A stretch of 28,310 nt of DNA from an uncultured Collinsella sp. (GCA_900547285.1 URGF01000006.1:1-28310); one strand, 5' to 3'; shown: positions 20,274-28,182, counted from the stretch's first letter. Made by a program: numbers and translations. Notes: a model not told the origin generated them from the sequence alone.

Positions 20274-20392
20274 AATTAATTGGCTTCGAGACGTCAAGTG
20301 ATTATTGACGCCTTGTAACACATAGCTGACAGCTTTGCCCTCATGCTTTTCCAAGATTCCGATTTAGATTGCTGACTCTTGGAGGGCGGAGC

Positions 20393-21552
20393 ATGAAAAA
20401 CCGTACGGTTTTGCTTTATATGACGTTCGTTTTTCTGTCGAACTTCAGCACCATCTTGTATTTTCTGACGGTTTACCTTGAATTCGTCGGATTCTCGATG
20501 GTGTCGATTTCTAGCATGATGATTGCATACCAAGTGAACAAGTTCATTCTTGAGGTTCCTACTGGTTATATTGCTGACAGGTTTGGACGAAAGGTGGGCG
20601 GCCTCGTTGGCATTGTGGGAATGCTTGGGTACTACGTCGCCCTGCTTCTCGTCCGATCTCCTCTGCTTTTAATCGGTGCGTTCGCTCTCAAGGGTTTTGC
20701 CGTTGCATGTGTGAGTGGATCCATCGAAGCGATTTACATCGACAGCGTCTCTCAGGACCAGCTCGTAAGACTTAATGTCGTTGAGCGATTTGTTTTCTAT
20801 GCCTCTTATGCCATCTCCGCTTGTGTGGGCGGCTTCATTTCGTCTGTCGGTGCATACCTCATTGGTCTTTCGGCAGATATCATCGCAATGGTGTTGACGT
20901 TGGTTGTCGTTATCTGCATTCCTGAGATGCGAAGAGGGGGCACTGCGGCGACACCTGAGCTTGGAATGAGCCCGAAGATGATCGGTGCTGCTATTACGGG
21001 TAATGGCATTCTTCGGTCAGCGTTCATCATGGACTGTTCTCAGGCATTTGCCTTCGTCGCCCTGGAAGATTTTTCTCACTGTTGCTTGCAGGCCGCGGAA
21101 TGAATGCCGTCGCTTCGGGCGTGACCATTGCGGTCCAGTTCCTTGCCTCCGCCTCCATAGGGTTTATTGTGCCCAGCGCGATTACTCGTGTCGACAAGGG
21201 CCGTTTTGCGCGTATTTGCGGCATCATTCGCTTAGTATTGACAGCTTTGTTTTTGATTCCCCTTACTCCGGTTAATTTGCTGCCCGTGTTCTATGTGCTG
21301 CAGACGGTTGCGTACTCGTTGTTTGCCCCAATCAAATACTCAATTTTTCAAAATGCTGCCGATTCTTCGATGCGCTGTTCACTGATTTCGGTTCAAAGCC
21401 AGATGGTGGCGGTGGGTGCCGTTCTTTTCTATCTGCTCAACGCTGTGTTGAGTAGCGTTGCGGGCATTCGAGTCGTATTGCTTGTTGCGCTCGGGATTTC
21501 TTCGTTGGTGTATATCCCCGCGCTATTTCGTCTTACAAGTCAAAGGCCGTGA
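20393..21552 (+). pseudogene. MFS transporter, broken by a frameshift at 21070-21074
   Basis: Two overlapping frames together make one major facilitator protein of about 386 residues. The first (20393-21103) has 12-TM-family features: LLYMTFVFLSNFSTILYFLT, then VPTGYIADRFGRKVGG, the loop 2-3 motif of MFS proteins. It ends early at 21103. The second frame continues with LLAGRGMNAVASGVTIAVQF and further helices to TSQRP at 21552. The junction is a run of five T (21070-21074); adding one T restores EDFFSLLLAGRGMNAVAS in one frame. So this is either an inactivating deletion, a slippage-prone tract or a sequencing error. ATG 20393 has GGAGG upstream. Substrate unknown; sugar or drug efflux are both possible. 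Same AT-rich composition as the LysR gene. Confidence 0.85.
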
Positions 21553-21585
21553 GTATTTGGGCATCGATAACTTATATATCAACGC

Positions 21586-21619
21586 AATAAACCCGAGCGC
21601 GAGGGCGTTTGGGTTTATT
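21586..21619 (+). terminator. Hairpin between the MFS gene and the first acetate kinase
   Basis: AATAAACCC (21586-21594) pairs with GGGTTTATT (21611-21619) as a perfect 9-bp stem with a GC-rich loop. It can end the MFS transcript, but it also lies about 50 bases before the acetate kinase start and so may be part of its leader. A similar AATAAACCC hairpin is in the leader of pta (25588-25610). Confidence 0.65.
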
Positions 21620-21672
21620 ATTGAAGCGTATGTAACCTGGCGGCGCCACACCGCCTGTTAGTAGGGAGACAC

Positions 21673-22851
21673 ATGAACGTTCTGGTCGTCAACGCAGGAT
21701 CTTCGACCCTTAAGTATCAGGTCATCGATACCAAGTCCCACAAGGTGTCCGCAAAGGGCTCCTGCGAGCGCGTCTGCTTTACCGGCGGTACCTTCACCCA
21801 CGCTGCCAACGGCTCCAAGAAGGTGACCGAGAACATCGAGTTCCCCGACCACAAGGTCGCCATCGAGGTCGTCCTGAAGGACCTCGAGGCTAACGGCGTC
21901 AAGATCGAGGGCATTGGCCACCGTATCGTTCAGGGCGGTTGGTACTTCGGCGATTCCTCCCTCGTCGACGAGGACGTCCTCGCCAAGATCCGCGAGGTCG
22001 CTCCGCTCGCCCCGCTGCACAACAACCCCGAGGCCAACGTTATCGAGTACTGCCTGGAGCAGTATCCCGACCTGCCCAACGTCACGGTCTACGATACTGC
22101 TTTCCACTTCAATATGCCCGAGGTCGCCAAGACCTACGCCCTGCCCAAGGACGTCTGCGACAAGCTGCATATCCGTAAGTACGGCGCTCACGGCACCAGC
22201 TACCGTTACATTTCCAAGAAGGTCGCCGAGATGACCAACGGCGAGGCCCGCAAGGTCGTCGTGTGCCACATCGGCTCCGGCGCTTCCCTGTGCGCCATCG
22301 AGGACGGCAAGTGCATGGACACCACCATGGGCTTGACGCCGCTCGACGGTGTCATGATGGGCACCCGCTGCGGCTCCATCGACCCGGCCACCGTGTGCTA
22401 CCTGCAGCGCGAAGGCGGCTACACCTTCGACGAGGTCGACGAGATGATGAACAAGAAGTCCGGCCTTTTGGCTGTGACCGGCGGCAAGACCAACGACTGC
22501 CGCAACGTCGAGGAACTCGCCGCCGCTGGTGACCCCGAGGCTCAGCTCGCCTTCGACATGTTTGTCTACAAGATTGCCGCCAAGGCGGCCGAGATGGCCA
22601 CTTCTATGTGCGGTATGGACACCCTGGTCTTTACCGCCGGCATCGGCGAGCACGCTCCGGCCGTCCGCGCCGGCGTTGCCGACCGTCTGGCCTTTATGGG
22701 CGTCAAGATGGATCATGCCCGCAACGCCCTGCGTGGTGACGGCGCTTGGTGCCTGTCTGCCAAGGATTCCAAGGTCAAAATCTTTGTCATCCCCACGGAC
22801 GAGGAGTTCATGATCGCTTCCGACGTCGAGCGCATCGTCAACGCCAAGTAA
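21673..22851 (+). CDS. ackA: Acetate kinase, paralogue 1 (diverged active-site residues)
   Basis: A 392-residue cytoplasmic kinase of the acetate and sugar kinase fold. It makes acetate and ATP from acetyl phosphate and ADP, the ATP-forming step of acetate fermentation. Motifs: VVNAGSSTLKY (5-15), GHRIVQGG (82-89), GAHGTSYRY (171-179), CHIGSGAS (199-205) and MMGTRCGSIDPA. In family numbering of Methanosarcina AckA, H173 here matches the catalytic His180, and A172 replaces the usual Phe179; S202 replaces Asn211, and Y177 replaces a conserved His. The ribosome site is GGGAGAC 6 bases from ATG. Because of these changes activity could be lower or the substrate different; an active acetate kinase is still the likely call. 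The second copy follows at 23015. Confidence 0.9.
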   Translation: MNVLVVNAGSSTLKYQVIDTKSHKVSAKGSCERVCFTGGTFTHAANGSKKVTENIEFPDHKVAIEVVLKDLEANGVKIEGIGHRIVQGGWYFGDSSLVDEDVLAKIREVAPLAPLHNNPEANVIEYCLEQYPDLPNVTVYDTAFHFNMPEVAKTYALPKDVCDKLHIRKYGAHGTSYRYISKKVAEMTNGEARKVVVCHIGSGASLCAIEDGKCMDTTMGLTPLDGVMMGTRCGSIDPATVCYLQREGGYTFDEVDEMMNKKSGLLAVTGGKTNDCRNVEELAAAGDPEAQLAFDMFVYKIAAKAAEMATSMCGMDTLVFTAGIGEHAPAVRAGVADRLAFMGVKMDHARNALRGDGAWCLSAKDSKVKIFVIPTDEEFMIASDVERIVNAK

Positions 22852-22862
22852 TTACAAGAGGG

Positions 22863-22901
22863 GAGGGGCTGGACGACCGAGCGCCGTTCGGCCCCTCTTT
22901 T
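22863..22901 (+). terminator. Terminator after acetate kinase 1
   Basis: GAGGGGCT (22863-22870) pairs with GGCCCCTC (22890-22897), 8 positions with one G-U pair, followed by TTTTG. It separates the two acetate kinase genes into different transcripts. Confidence 0.85.
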
Positions 22902-22962
22902 GTGCTCGTTGGGCGAAGAGTTTAATAGATATTTATTGGATTCTGATAACTTCTTATTAAGT

Positions 22963-22994
22963 GTACGGCCACCTTATAGGTTTGCCGACCGTAC
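22963..22994 (+). promoter_or_regulatory. Inverted repeat around a TTATAG box before acetate kinase 2
   Basis: GTACGG (22963-22968) and CCGTAC (22989-22994) are inverted copies flanking TTATAG (22974-22979), a possible -10 box with TTCTTA (22951-22956) as a weak -35 at 17 bases. The arrangement suggests an operator over the promoter. The ATG is at 23015. Confidence 0.4.
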
Positions 22995-23014
22995 TGTAAT
23001 CACGAAGGAGTCTC

Positions 23015-24193
23015 ATGAACGTACTTGTTGTCAACGCCGGCAGCTCGAGCCTTAAATATCAGCTTTTGGATACCGATACCCGCGAGGTTTTCGCCAAGGG
23101 CAACTGCGAGCGTATCGGCTCGGAGATGGGCATCTTTGGCCACTCCGAGAACGGTGGTGCCAAGCAGACCGAGGAGATTCCTTTTCCTGATCATCGCTGC
23201 GCCATTGCGCGCGTGCTCGAGGAGCTCGAGAAGACCGACTTTACGATCGATGGCATCGGCCACCGTATCGTTCAGGGTGGCTGGCACTTCGATGATTCCG
23301 CGGTCGTCGACGATGAGGTCATGGCTAAGATCCTTGAGGTGGCTCCGCTCGCCCCTCTGCACAATTACGGCGAGGCCGCGGCAATCGAATATTGCCGCGA
23401 GAAGTATCCGGAGTTGCCCAACGTGGCTGTCTTCGACACCTCGTTCCACATGACCATGCCCGAGGTCGCCTACACCTACGCCCTGCCCAAGGACGTGTGC
23501 GACAAGTACCACGTTCGCAAGTACGGTGCCCACGGCACGAGCCACCGCTATGAGTGGATGATGGCCAAGGAGATCCTGGGCTCGCGCTGCCACCGTCTGC
23601 TTTCGTGCCATCTGGGCAACGGTGCTTCGCTCGCCGCCATCGAGGACGGCGTGTGCCGCGACACCACGATGGGCCTCACGCCGCTCGACGGCCTGATGAT
23701 GGGCACCCGTTGTGGTTCCATTGACCCGGCCACCGTGTGCTACCTGCAGCGCGAGGGCGGCTACAGCTACCAGGAAGTCGATGACATGATGAACAAGCAG
23801 TCCGGTCTGCTTGCCATCTCGGGCATCTCCAACGATGCCCGCGACATCCGTACGCGCGCTTCCGAGGGTGACGAGCGCTGCCTGCTCGCCTTCGATATGT
23901 TCGCCTACAAGGCCATGCAGCAGGCCGGCTCCATGATTGCCTCCATGGCGGGCGTGGACACCATTACCTTTACCGCCGGCATTGGCGAGAACGACTGGTC
24001 GATCCGCAAGGCTTTCTGCGACTGCTTCGAGTGGCTGGGCGTGCGCATCGACAACAACAAGAACCGCGAGGCCGTGGGTAACGGCCCGCAGGTCATCAGC
24101 GCCGCCGGCTCTTCCGTCACGGTCATGGTCATCCCCACCGACGAGGAATACATGATCGCCCACGACGTCGAGCGCCTGACCGCGAACAACTAG
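23015..24193 (+). CDS. ackA: Acetate kinase, paralogue 2
   Basis: A 392-residue acetate kinase that aligns without gaps, by eye, to the N-terminal 210 residues of the upstream copy. Motifs: VVNAGSSSLKY (5-15), GHRIVQGG (82-89), GAHGTSHRY (171-179), CHLGNGASLAAI (198-209) and MMGTRCGSIDPA; the C-terminus has FTAGIGEN and VIPTDEEYMIAHD. It keeps the consensus Asn202 (family Asn211) and His177 that copy 1 has lost, while both copies have Ala172 for the usual Phe179. It therefore looks like the conventional enzyme of the pair. The start has AAGGAGTCTC just before ATG. It has its own upstream region and terminator, so it can be regulated apart from copy 1. Pta, the partner enzyme, is convergent downstream. 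Confidence 0.93.
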   Translation: MNVLVVNAGSSSLKYQLLDTDTREVFAKGNCERIGSEMGIFGHSENGGAKQTEEIPFPDHRCAIARVLEELEKTDFTIDGIGHRIVQGGWHFDDSAVVDDEVMAKILEVAPLAPLHNYGEAAAIEYCREKYPELPNVAVFDTSFHMTMPEVAYTYALPKDVCDKYHVRKYGAHGTSHRYEWMMAKEILGSRCHRLLSCHLGNGASLAAIEDGVCRDTTMGLTPLDGLMMGTRCGSIDPATVCYLQREGGYSYQEVDDMMNKQSGLLAISGISNDARDIRTRASEGDERCLLAFDMFAYKAMQQAGSMIASMAGVDTITFTAGIGENDWSIRKAFCDCFEWLGVRIDNNKNREAVGNGPQVISAAGSSVTVMVIPTDEEYMIAHDVERLTANN

Positions 24194-24411
24194 CGCTCAT
24201 TTGCAATTAAACGAAAGGCCTCCAGAGTAAACGGCTTCGGAGGCCTTTTTGTTGTCAGGGGGACGGCAGCCGCACTCCGCCTTTCGGATCCAAAGTGATC
24301 GATCCCAAACGCATGTGCTTTCAGCAACGGGACCCATTCATTCAGATCCTCAGCCCCAGCTTGTAGCCAAGCCGCCGTCCACTCCAGATTCCTTAGCTGC
24401 CACGTAGCGGC
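24190..24411 (-). pseudogene. Possible coding relic without a start codon between ackA2 and pta
   Basis: Read leftward there is an open frame with protein-like composition (TWQLRNLEWTAAWLQAGAED, then LNEWVPLLKAHAFGIDHF) ending at TAG 24190-24192. It continues upstream through the large hairpin to an in-frame TAA near 24525 and contains no ATG start. It overlaps the terminator at 24214-24248. I do not recognise the family. It may be the tail of a decayed gene, or it may be an open frame by chance in GC-rich DNA. In 24194-24554 (361 bases) I see only this, the terminator and the hairpin. Confidence 0.25.
24214..24248 (+). terminator. Terminator after acetate kinase 2
   Basis: AAAGGCCTCC (24214-24223) and GGAGGCCTTT (24239-24248) form a perfect 10-bp stem, followed by TTGTTG after further Ts. 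Confidence 0.92.
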
Positions 24412-24412
24412 A

Positions 24413-24539
24413 GGGACCCTACAGGGTAAAGCTCTGAAAACATTCCGCAGGACGGAGGAAGCCCCCGCCGCACGTAGTGCGCAGCGGGGGCTTCCGACAT
24501 GTCCGAGGACGTTTTCAGAGCTTTACCCTGTAGGGTCCC
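24413..24539. repeat. 127-base nested hairpin between ackA2 and pta
   Basis: The outer arms, 24413-24441 and 24511-24539, are perfect inverted copies of 29 bases. Inside, GGAAGCCCCCGC (24457-24468) pairs with GCGGGGGCTTCC (24484-24495), and GCAC-GTA-GTGC (24470-24480) closes the centre. It lies 15 bases after the leftward pta stop. There is no T tract, so it is not a standard intrinsic terminator, though it may act as a block or stabiliser. A hairpin of the same architecture is at 28028-28135. Confidence 0.88.
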
Positions 24540-24554
24540 GAGGGGATACGTCCG

Positions 24555-25535
24555 CTACTCAGCCATCTGAGCCTGGACGGCGGTGATGGCCACGACACCC
24601 ACGATGTCGTCGGCAGAGCAGCCGCGCGACAGGTCGTTGACCGGCTTGGCGATGCCCTGCAGAATGGGGCCGTAAGCGTCGGCGCCGGCGAAGCGCTGGA
24701 CCAGCTTGTAGCCGATGTTGCCGGCCTCGAGGTCGGGGAACACGAGCACGTTGGCCTTACCGGCGACGGAGGAGCCGGGAGCCTTGAGCTGGGCGACGGT
24801 GGGGACGATAGCAGCATCGAGCTGCAGGTCGCCGTCGATGGCGAGCTCGGGTGCCTTCTCCTTGCAGAACTTCACGGCCTCCTGGACCTTCTTGGCGACC
24901 TCGCCACCGGCGGAGCCCATGGTGGAGTAGGAGAGCATGGCCACGTGCGGCTCAACATTGCCCATAAAGGTGGACCAGGAGTGGGCCGAGGCGATGGCGA
25001 TCTCGGAGAGCTCGTCAGAGGACGGGTTGATGTTGAGGCCGCAGTCGGCGAAGATCAGCGTACCGTCGGTGCCGAATTGCGGGGTGTCGGTGCACATCAC
25101 GAAGAAGGCCGAGACCAGCTTGGTGCCCGGGGCAGTCTTGAGGATCTGCAGCGCGGGGCGCAGGGTGTCGGCGGTGGAGTGGCAGGCACCGGAGACCAGG
25201 CCGTCGGCATCGCCCATCTTGACCATCATGGTGCCAAAGTAGGTGGCGTCCATCACCTGGGCACGAGCCTGCTCGATGGTAACGCCCTTCTTGGCGCGGA
25301 GCTCGGCAAACTTCTGTGCGTACTCCTCGTGCTTCTCGGCATTGCGCGGGTCGATGACGGTGGCGCCGGGAACGTTGATCTCGTTGGGATCGCCCAGGAT
25401 GACGATGTTGGCCAGGCCTTCTTCGATGATCTTGTTTGCCGCGACGATGGTACGCGGATCCTCGCCCTCGGGCAGGACGATCGTCTTAAGGTCGGCCTTG
25501 GCGGCAGACTTCATACGGTTCAGGAAATCGCTCAT
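24555..25535 (-). CDS. pta: Phosphate acetyltransferase
   Basis: A 326-residue enzyme of the short (class I) Pta type. It converts acetyl-CoA and phosphate to acetyl phosphate and CoA in the cytoplasm; the acetate kinases then make acetate and ATP. Features: IVLPEGEDPRTIVAANKII (19-37), DGLVSGACHSTADTLRPALQ (about 109-128, the Pta signature), IFADCGLNINPSSDEL and FPDLEAGNIGYKLVQRFAGA near the end, all standard. Length is normal. AAGGAGTATC precedes the ATG. It is convergent with ackA2, so the pathway genes are clustered but not in one operon. Its leader contains a hairpin (25588-25610), and its promoter overlaps that of glf. Confidence 0.95.
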   Translation of the reverse strand: MSDFLNRMKSAAKADLKTIVLPEGEDPRTIVAANKIIEEGLANIVILGDPNEINVPGATVIDPRNAEKHEEYAQKFAELRAKKGVTIEQARAQVMDATYFGTMMVKMGDADGLVSGACHSTADTLRPALQILKTAPGTKLVSAFFVMCTDTPQFGTDGTLIFADCGLNINPSSDELSEIAIASAHSWSTFMGNVEPHVAMLSYSTMGSAGGEVAKKVQEAVKFCKEKAPELAIDGDLQLDAAIVPTVAQLKAPGSSVAGKANVLVFPDLEAGNIGYKLVQRFAGADAYGPILQGIAKPVNDLSRGCSADDIVGVVAITAVQAQMAE

Positions 25536-25587
25536 GATACTCCTTACAAGCGTTTCGCTAAGCTCCAGGCCCTCGGCTGTACACGAA

Positions 25588-25610
25588 TAAACCCGCTGCT
25601 AGCGGGTTTA
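25588..25610. terminator. Hairpin in the pta leader
   Basis: TAAACCCGCT (25588-25597) and AGCGGGTTTA (25601-25610) form a perfect 10-bp stem with a 3-base loop, about 53 bases before the pta start. Leftward it is followed by TTCG, not a full T tract. It may be an attenuator or an RNA stabiliser. Confidence 0.55.
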
Positions 25611-25662
25611 CCTTTCAATAATGTACGCCGCGGTGCTTGAGCTTTCCTTGTGTGGCAAGCTC

Positions 25663-25688
25663 ATTATAGGACGCATTAGCGCTATAAT
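25663..25688. promoter_or_regulatory. Divergent promoter pair for pta and glf
   Basis: A consensus TATAAT reads rightward at 25683-25688 and another reads leftward at 25668-25663. ATTATAG and CTATAAT are thus an inverted repeat with 12 bases between. Clear -35 boxes are not seen on either side. The spacing is so short that the two polymerases would compete. Confidence 0.6.
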
Positions 25689-25767
25689 CGCTCTGATAAA
25701 TATGTCTCGACGTATGTTCGAGAAAAAGCCCAGTTAAAAAGCGTGTGGCTTTTGACAAGGAGTATCG

Positions 25768-26970
25768 ATGCAGATTACCTCAGGCCTGCCTGAAGGCTTT
25801 AATGCCGGTGCGTACGACATGATCGTTGTCGGCGCCGGTTATGCCGGTGCCGTTTGCGCCCGCCGTCTTGCCGAAACTATCGGCTATCGTGTTGCCGTTT
25901 TGGAACGTCGCGGCCACATCGCGGGTAATGCCTACGACTGCACTGACGAGGCCGGAATCCTGGTCCACGAGTACGGTCCGCACATCTATCACACTTTTAA
26001 TGAGCGCGTCCATAACTTCCTGTCGCGCTTTACCAAGTGGACGGACTACCAGCACAAGGTGCTCGCCAACATCAACGGCACCCTCATGCCCGTACCCTTT
26101 AACCATGCGAGCCTCAAGCTCGCCTTTGGCGATGAGCGCGGCGAGGAGCTGTATCAGAAGCTCGTGGAGACCTTTGGCAAGGACGTCAAGGTGCCCATTA
26201 TGGAGCTGCGCAAGAAGAACGACCCGGATCTTGCCGAGGTCGCCGATTATGTCTATGAGAACGTCTTTTTGCATTACACCATGAAGCAGTGGGGCCAGAC
26301 GCCCGACCAGATCGACCCCTCGATCACCGGCCGCGTTCCCGTCTTTGTGGGCGATGACGATCGCTACTTCCCGCAGGCTCCTTTCCAGGGCATGCCGCAG
26401 GACGGCTATACCGCGCTGTTCGAGCATATGCTCGATCACGATCTGATCGACGTATTCTGTGACGTAGACGCCCGTGACCTCTTTGAAATCGACGAGACCA
26501 CCGTCAAGATCGACGGCAAGGTCTATGGCGGCGAGATCGTCTACACCGGTCCGCTCGACGAGCTATTCAACCTCGACCTGGGCGCGCTGCCGTACCGCAC
26601 GCTCGATATGAAGTTCGAGACGCTCGATATGGACCAGTTCCAGCCCGTGGGCACCGTCAACTATACCACGAGCGAGGACTATACGCGCATCACCGAGTTC
26701 AAGAACATGACTGGTCAGGTCCTGCCCGGCAAGACCACCATCATGAAGGAGTACTCCAAGGCCTATACGCCCGGCTCGGGCGAGACGCCGTACTACGCTA
26801 TTCTGGAGCCCGAGAACCGTGAGCTCTATGAGCGCTACCTTGAGCGCGTCCAGAACCTGACGAACTTCCACCCGGTGGGTCGTCTGGCCGAGTATCGTTA
26901 CTACGATATGGACGCCGTGACCAATTCTGCCCTCGATCTTTCGGATGAGATTATCGCCTGCCATGCATAA
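25768..26970 (+). CDS. glf: UDP-galactopyranose mutase
   Basis: A 400-residue flavoenzyme that converts UDP-galactopyranose to UDP-galactofuranose, the donor for galactofuranose polymers. An FAD-binding fold opens at residue 18 (MIVVGAGYAGAVCARRLAE), after a 17-residue extension. Further hallmarks: RRGHIAGNAYD, EYGPHIYHTFN, PVPFNHASLK, YTMKQWGQTP, VPVFVGDDDRYFPQ, GMPQDGYTALFEHML, YTGPLDELF and the C-terminal RLAEYRYYDMD. The usual GGN is AGN here. AAGGAGTATC precedes the ATG. Its stop overlaps the start of the glycosyltransferase gene, so the two are translationally coupled and probably work together on a cell-surface polysaccharide. Confidence 0.96.
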   Translation: MQITSGLPEGFNAGAYDMIVVGAGYAGAVCARRLAETIGYRVAVLERRGHIAGNAYDCTDEAGILVHEYGPHIYHTFNERVHNFLSRFTKWTDYQHKVLANINGTLMPVPFNHASLKLAFGDERGEELYQKLVETFGKDVKVPIMELRKKNDPDLAEVADYVYENVFLHYTMKQWGQTPDQIDPSITGRVPVFVGDDDRYFPQAPFQGMPQDGYTALFEHMLDHDLIDVFCDVDARDLFEIDETTVKIDGKVYGGEIVYTGPLDELFNLDLGALPYRTLDMKFETLDMDQFQPVGTVNYTTSEDYTRITEFKNMTGQVLPGKTTIMKEYSKAYTPGSGETPYYAILEPENRELYERYLERVQNLTNFHPVGRLAEYRYYDMDAVTNSALDLSDEIIACHA

Positions 26971-27994
26971 AGTCATAACATTCGGTATTCCCTCGTATAA
27001 CGCCGCCAAGGATATGGACCATTGCATCACCTCCATCTTGGAGGGGAGCAATTACGCCACCGATATCGAGATTATCGTGGTGGACGACGGCTCCAAGGAC
27101 GAGACGGCCGCCAAGGCCGACGAGTGGGAGGCCCGTTATCCTGGAATCATCCGCGCGGTGCACCAGGAGAATGGCGGCCACGGTATCGCCGTCCTCTCGG
27201 GCCTGCGTGAGGCGCATGGTACGTACTATAAGGTCGTTGACTCGGACGACTGGCTCGACGGTGCGGCGCTTTCGACCATGCTGTCGATTCTGCGTGGCTT
27301 TGAGGAGCGCGACCAGCGCGTCGACCTGTTTATCTCGAACTACGTGTACGAGAAGGTTTACGAGGGCACGCATACCGCTATTGGCTACAAGTTTGCCCTG
27401 CCGCGCAAAAAGATTTTCTCTTGGGACCAGATCGGACACTTCCGTCCCGATCAGAACCTGCTCATGCACAGCCTGTGCTATCGCACCGACGTACTGCGCG
27501 AGTCCAATCTGCCTATGCCGGCACACACGTTCTACGTGGATAATATCTACGCATACGTGCCGCTGCCGCGCTGCAAGACCATGTACTACGCCGACATCGA
27601 CCTCTATCGCTACTTTATCGGTCGCGAGGGCCAGAGCGTCAACGAGGCTACGATGGTCAAGCGCCTGGGTCAGCAGTTCCGCATAACGCGCATCATGATG
27701 GAATCGTTCCACCTGTACCAGGACGTTGAGTCCTCGCGTCTGCGTTCGTACATGATGGGCTACTTCACCATGATGATGGCTATTTGCTCGGTGCTCACCA
27801 AGCTTTCCGAGGAAGATTGTGCCGATGAGCGCCTGAAGACGCTGTGGAAGGACCTGAAGGAGTACGACGAGCGCATGTATCGTCGCGCTCGCTACGGCGT
27901 GGTCGGATTCTTTACCAACCTGCATGGACGGGCCGGAGACAAAACCACACTCGGCCTATACCATCTTGCCTCAAAGATCTTCAAATTCAACTAG
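26963..27994 (+). CDS. Family 2 glycosyltransferase
   Basis: A 343-residue GT-A glycosyltransferase. Residues 4-110 contain the family pattern: VITFGIPSYNAAKDMDHCIT, IIVVDDGSKDETAAKADEW, the HQENGGHGIAVLSGLREAHG helix and VVDSDDWLD, which carries the metal-binding acidic motif. A region with DNIYAYVPLPRC and RYFIGREGQSVNE follows. The C-terminus is basic and helical (YHLASKIFKFN) with no clear membrane helix. ATG 26963 overlaps the last 8 bases of glf; ATG 26945 is an alternative. The acceptor and donor are not shown by sequence, but coupling to UDP-galactopyranose mutase makes transfer of galactofuranose a reasonable guess. Confidence 0.9.
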   Translation: MHKVITFGIPSYNAAKDMDHCITSILEGSNYATDIEIIVVDDGSKDETAAKADEWEARYPGIIRAVHQENGGHGIAVLSGLREAHGTYYKVVDSDDWLDGAALSTMLSILRGFEERDQRVDLFISNYVYEKVYEGTHTAIGYKFALPRKKIFSWDQIGHFRPDQNLLMHSLCYRTDVLRESNLPMPAHTFYVDNIYAYVPLPRCKTMYYADIDLYRYFIGREGQSVNEATMVKRLGQQFRITRIMMESFHLYQDVESSRLRSYMMGYFTMMMAICSVLTKLSEEDCADERLKTLWKDLKEYDERMYRRARYGVVGFFTNLHGRAGDKTTLGLYHLASKIFKFN

Positions 27995-28182
27995 CTGCTG
28001 AGTAATCGCTGCTGATAGGTTGACTAGGCCCCTTGGCCTTTAGTTTGCTACTGCGAACAGTCCTGCTCGCACGGAAAGCACATTAAGTGCTTTCCGGCTC
28101 GTGCGGAACTTGTATCAAACTAAAGGCCAAGGGGCTTCTGCTATAAGAATCGATTGTCAGGCTGCCTGAATTTGAAGATCTT
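27974..28182. repeat. 16-base inverted repeat flanking the terminal hairpin
   Basis: AAGATCTTCAAATTCA (27974-27989, the last codons of the glycosyltransferase) recurs in inverted form as TGAATTTGAAGATCTT (28167-28182). On the minus strand the second copy would read SKIFKF, the same residues as the end of the glycosyltransferase. Between them lies the hairpin at 28028-28135. Confidence 0.75.
28028..28135. repeat. 108-base nested hairpin after the glycosyltransferase
   Basis: Outer arms 28028-28047 and 28116-28135 are perfect inverted copies of 20 bases. Inside, CGCACG (28068-28073) pairs with CGTGCG (28100-28105), and GGAAAGCAC (28073-28081) with GTGCTTTCC (28087-28095) around ATTAA. It has the same layout as the 24413-24539 element, but different sequence. 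27995-28310 (316 bases) otherwise holds only the flanking repeat and a terminator; no gene is seen. Confidence 0.85.

Noticed and set aside
20274..20392. CGTCAA-TTGACG inverted repeat (20291-20309) as a LysR operator
   Set aside because: It lies just after the LysR stop and could equally be a weak terminator; no matching -10 box at the right distance was found, so it is not listed as a feature.
24413..24539. CRISPR or tandem repeat array
   Set aside because: The repeats are two inverted arms of one hairpin, not spaced direct repeats.
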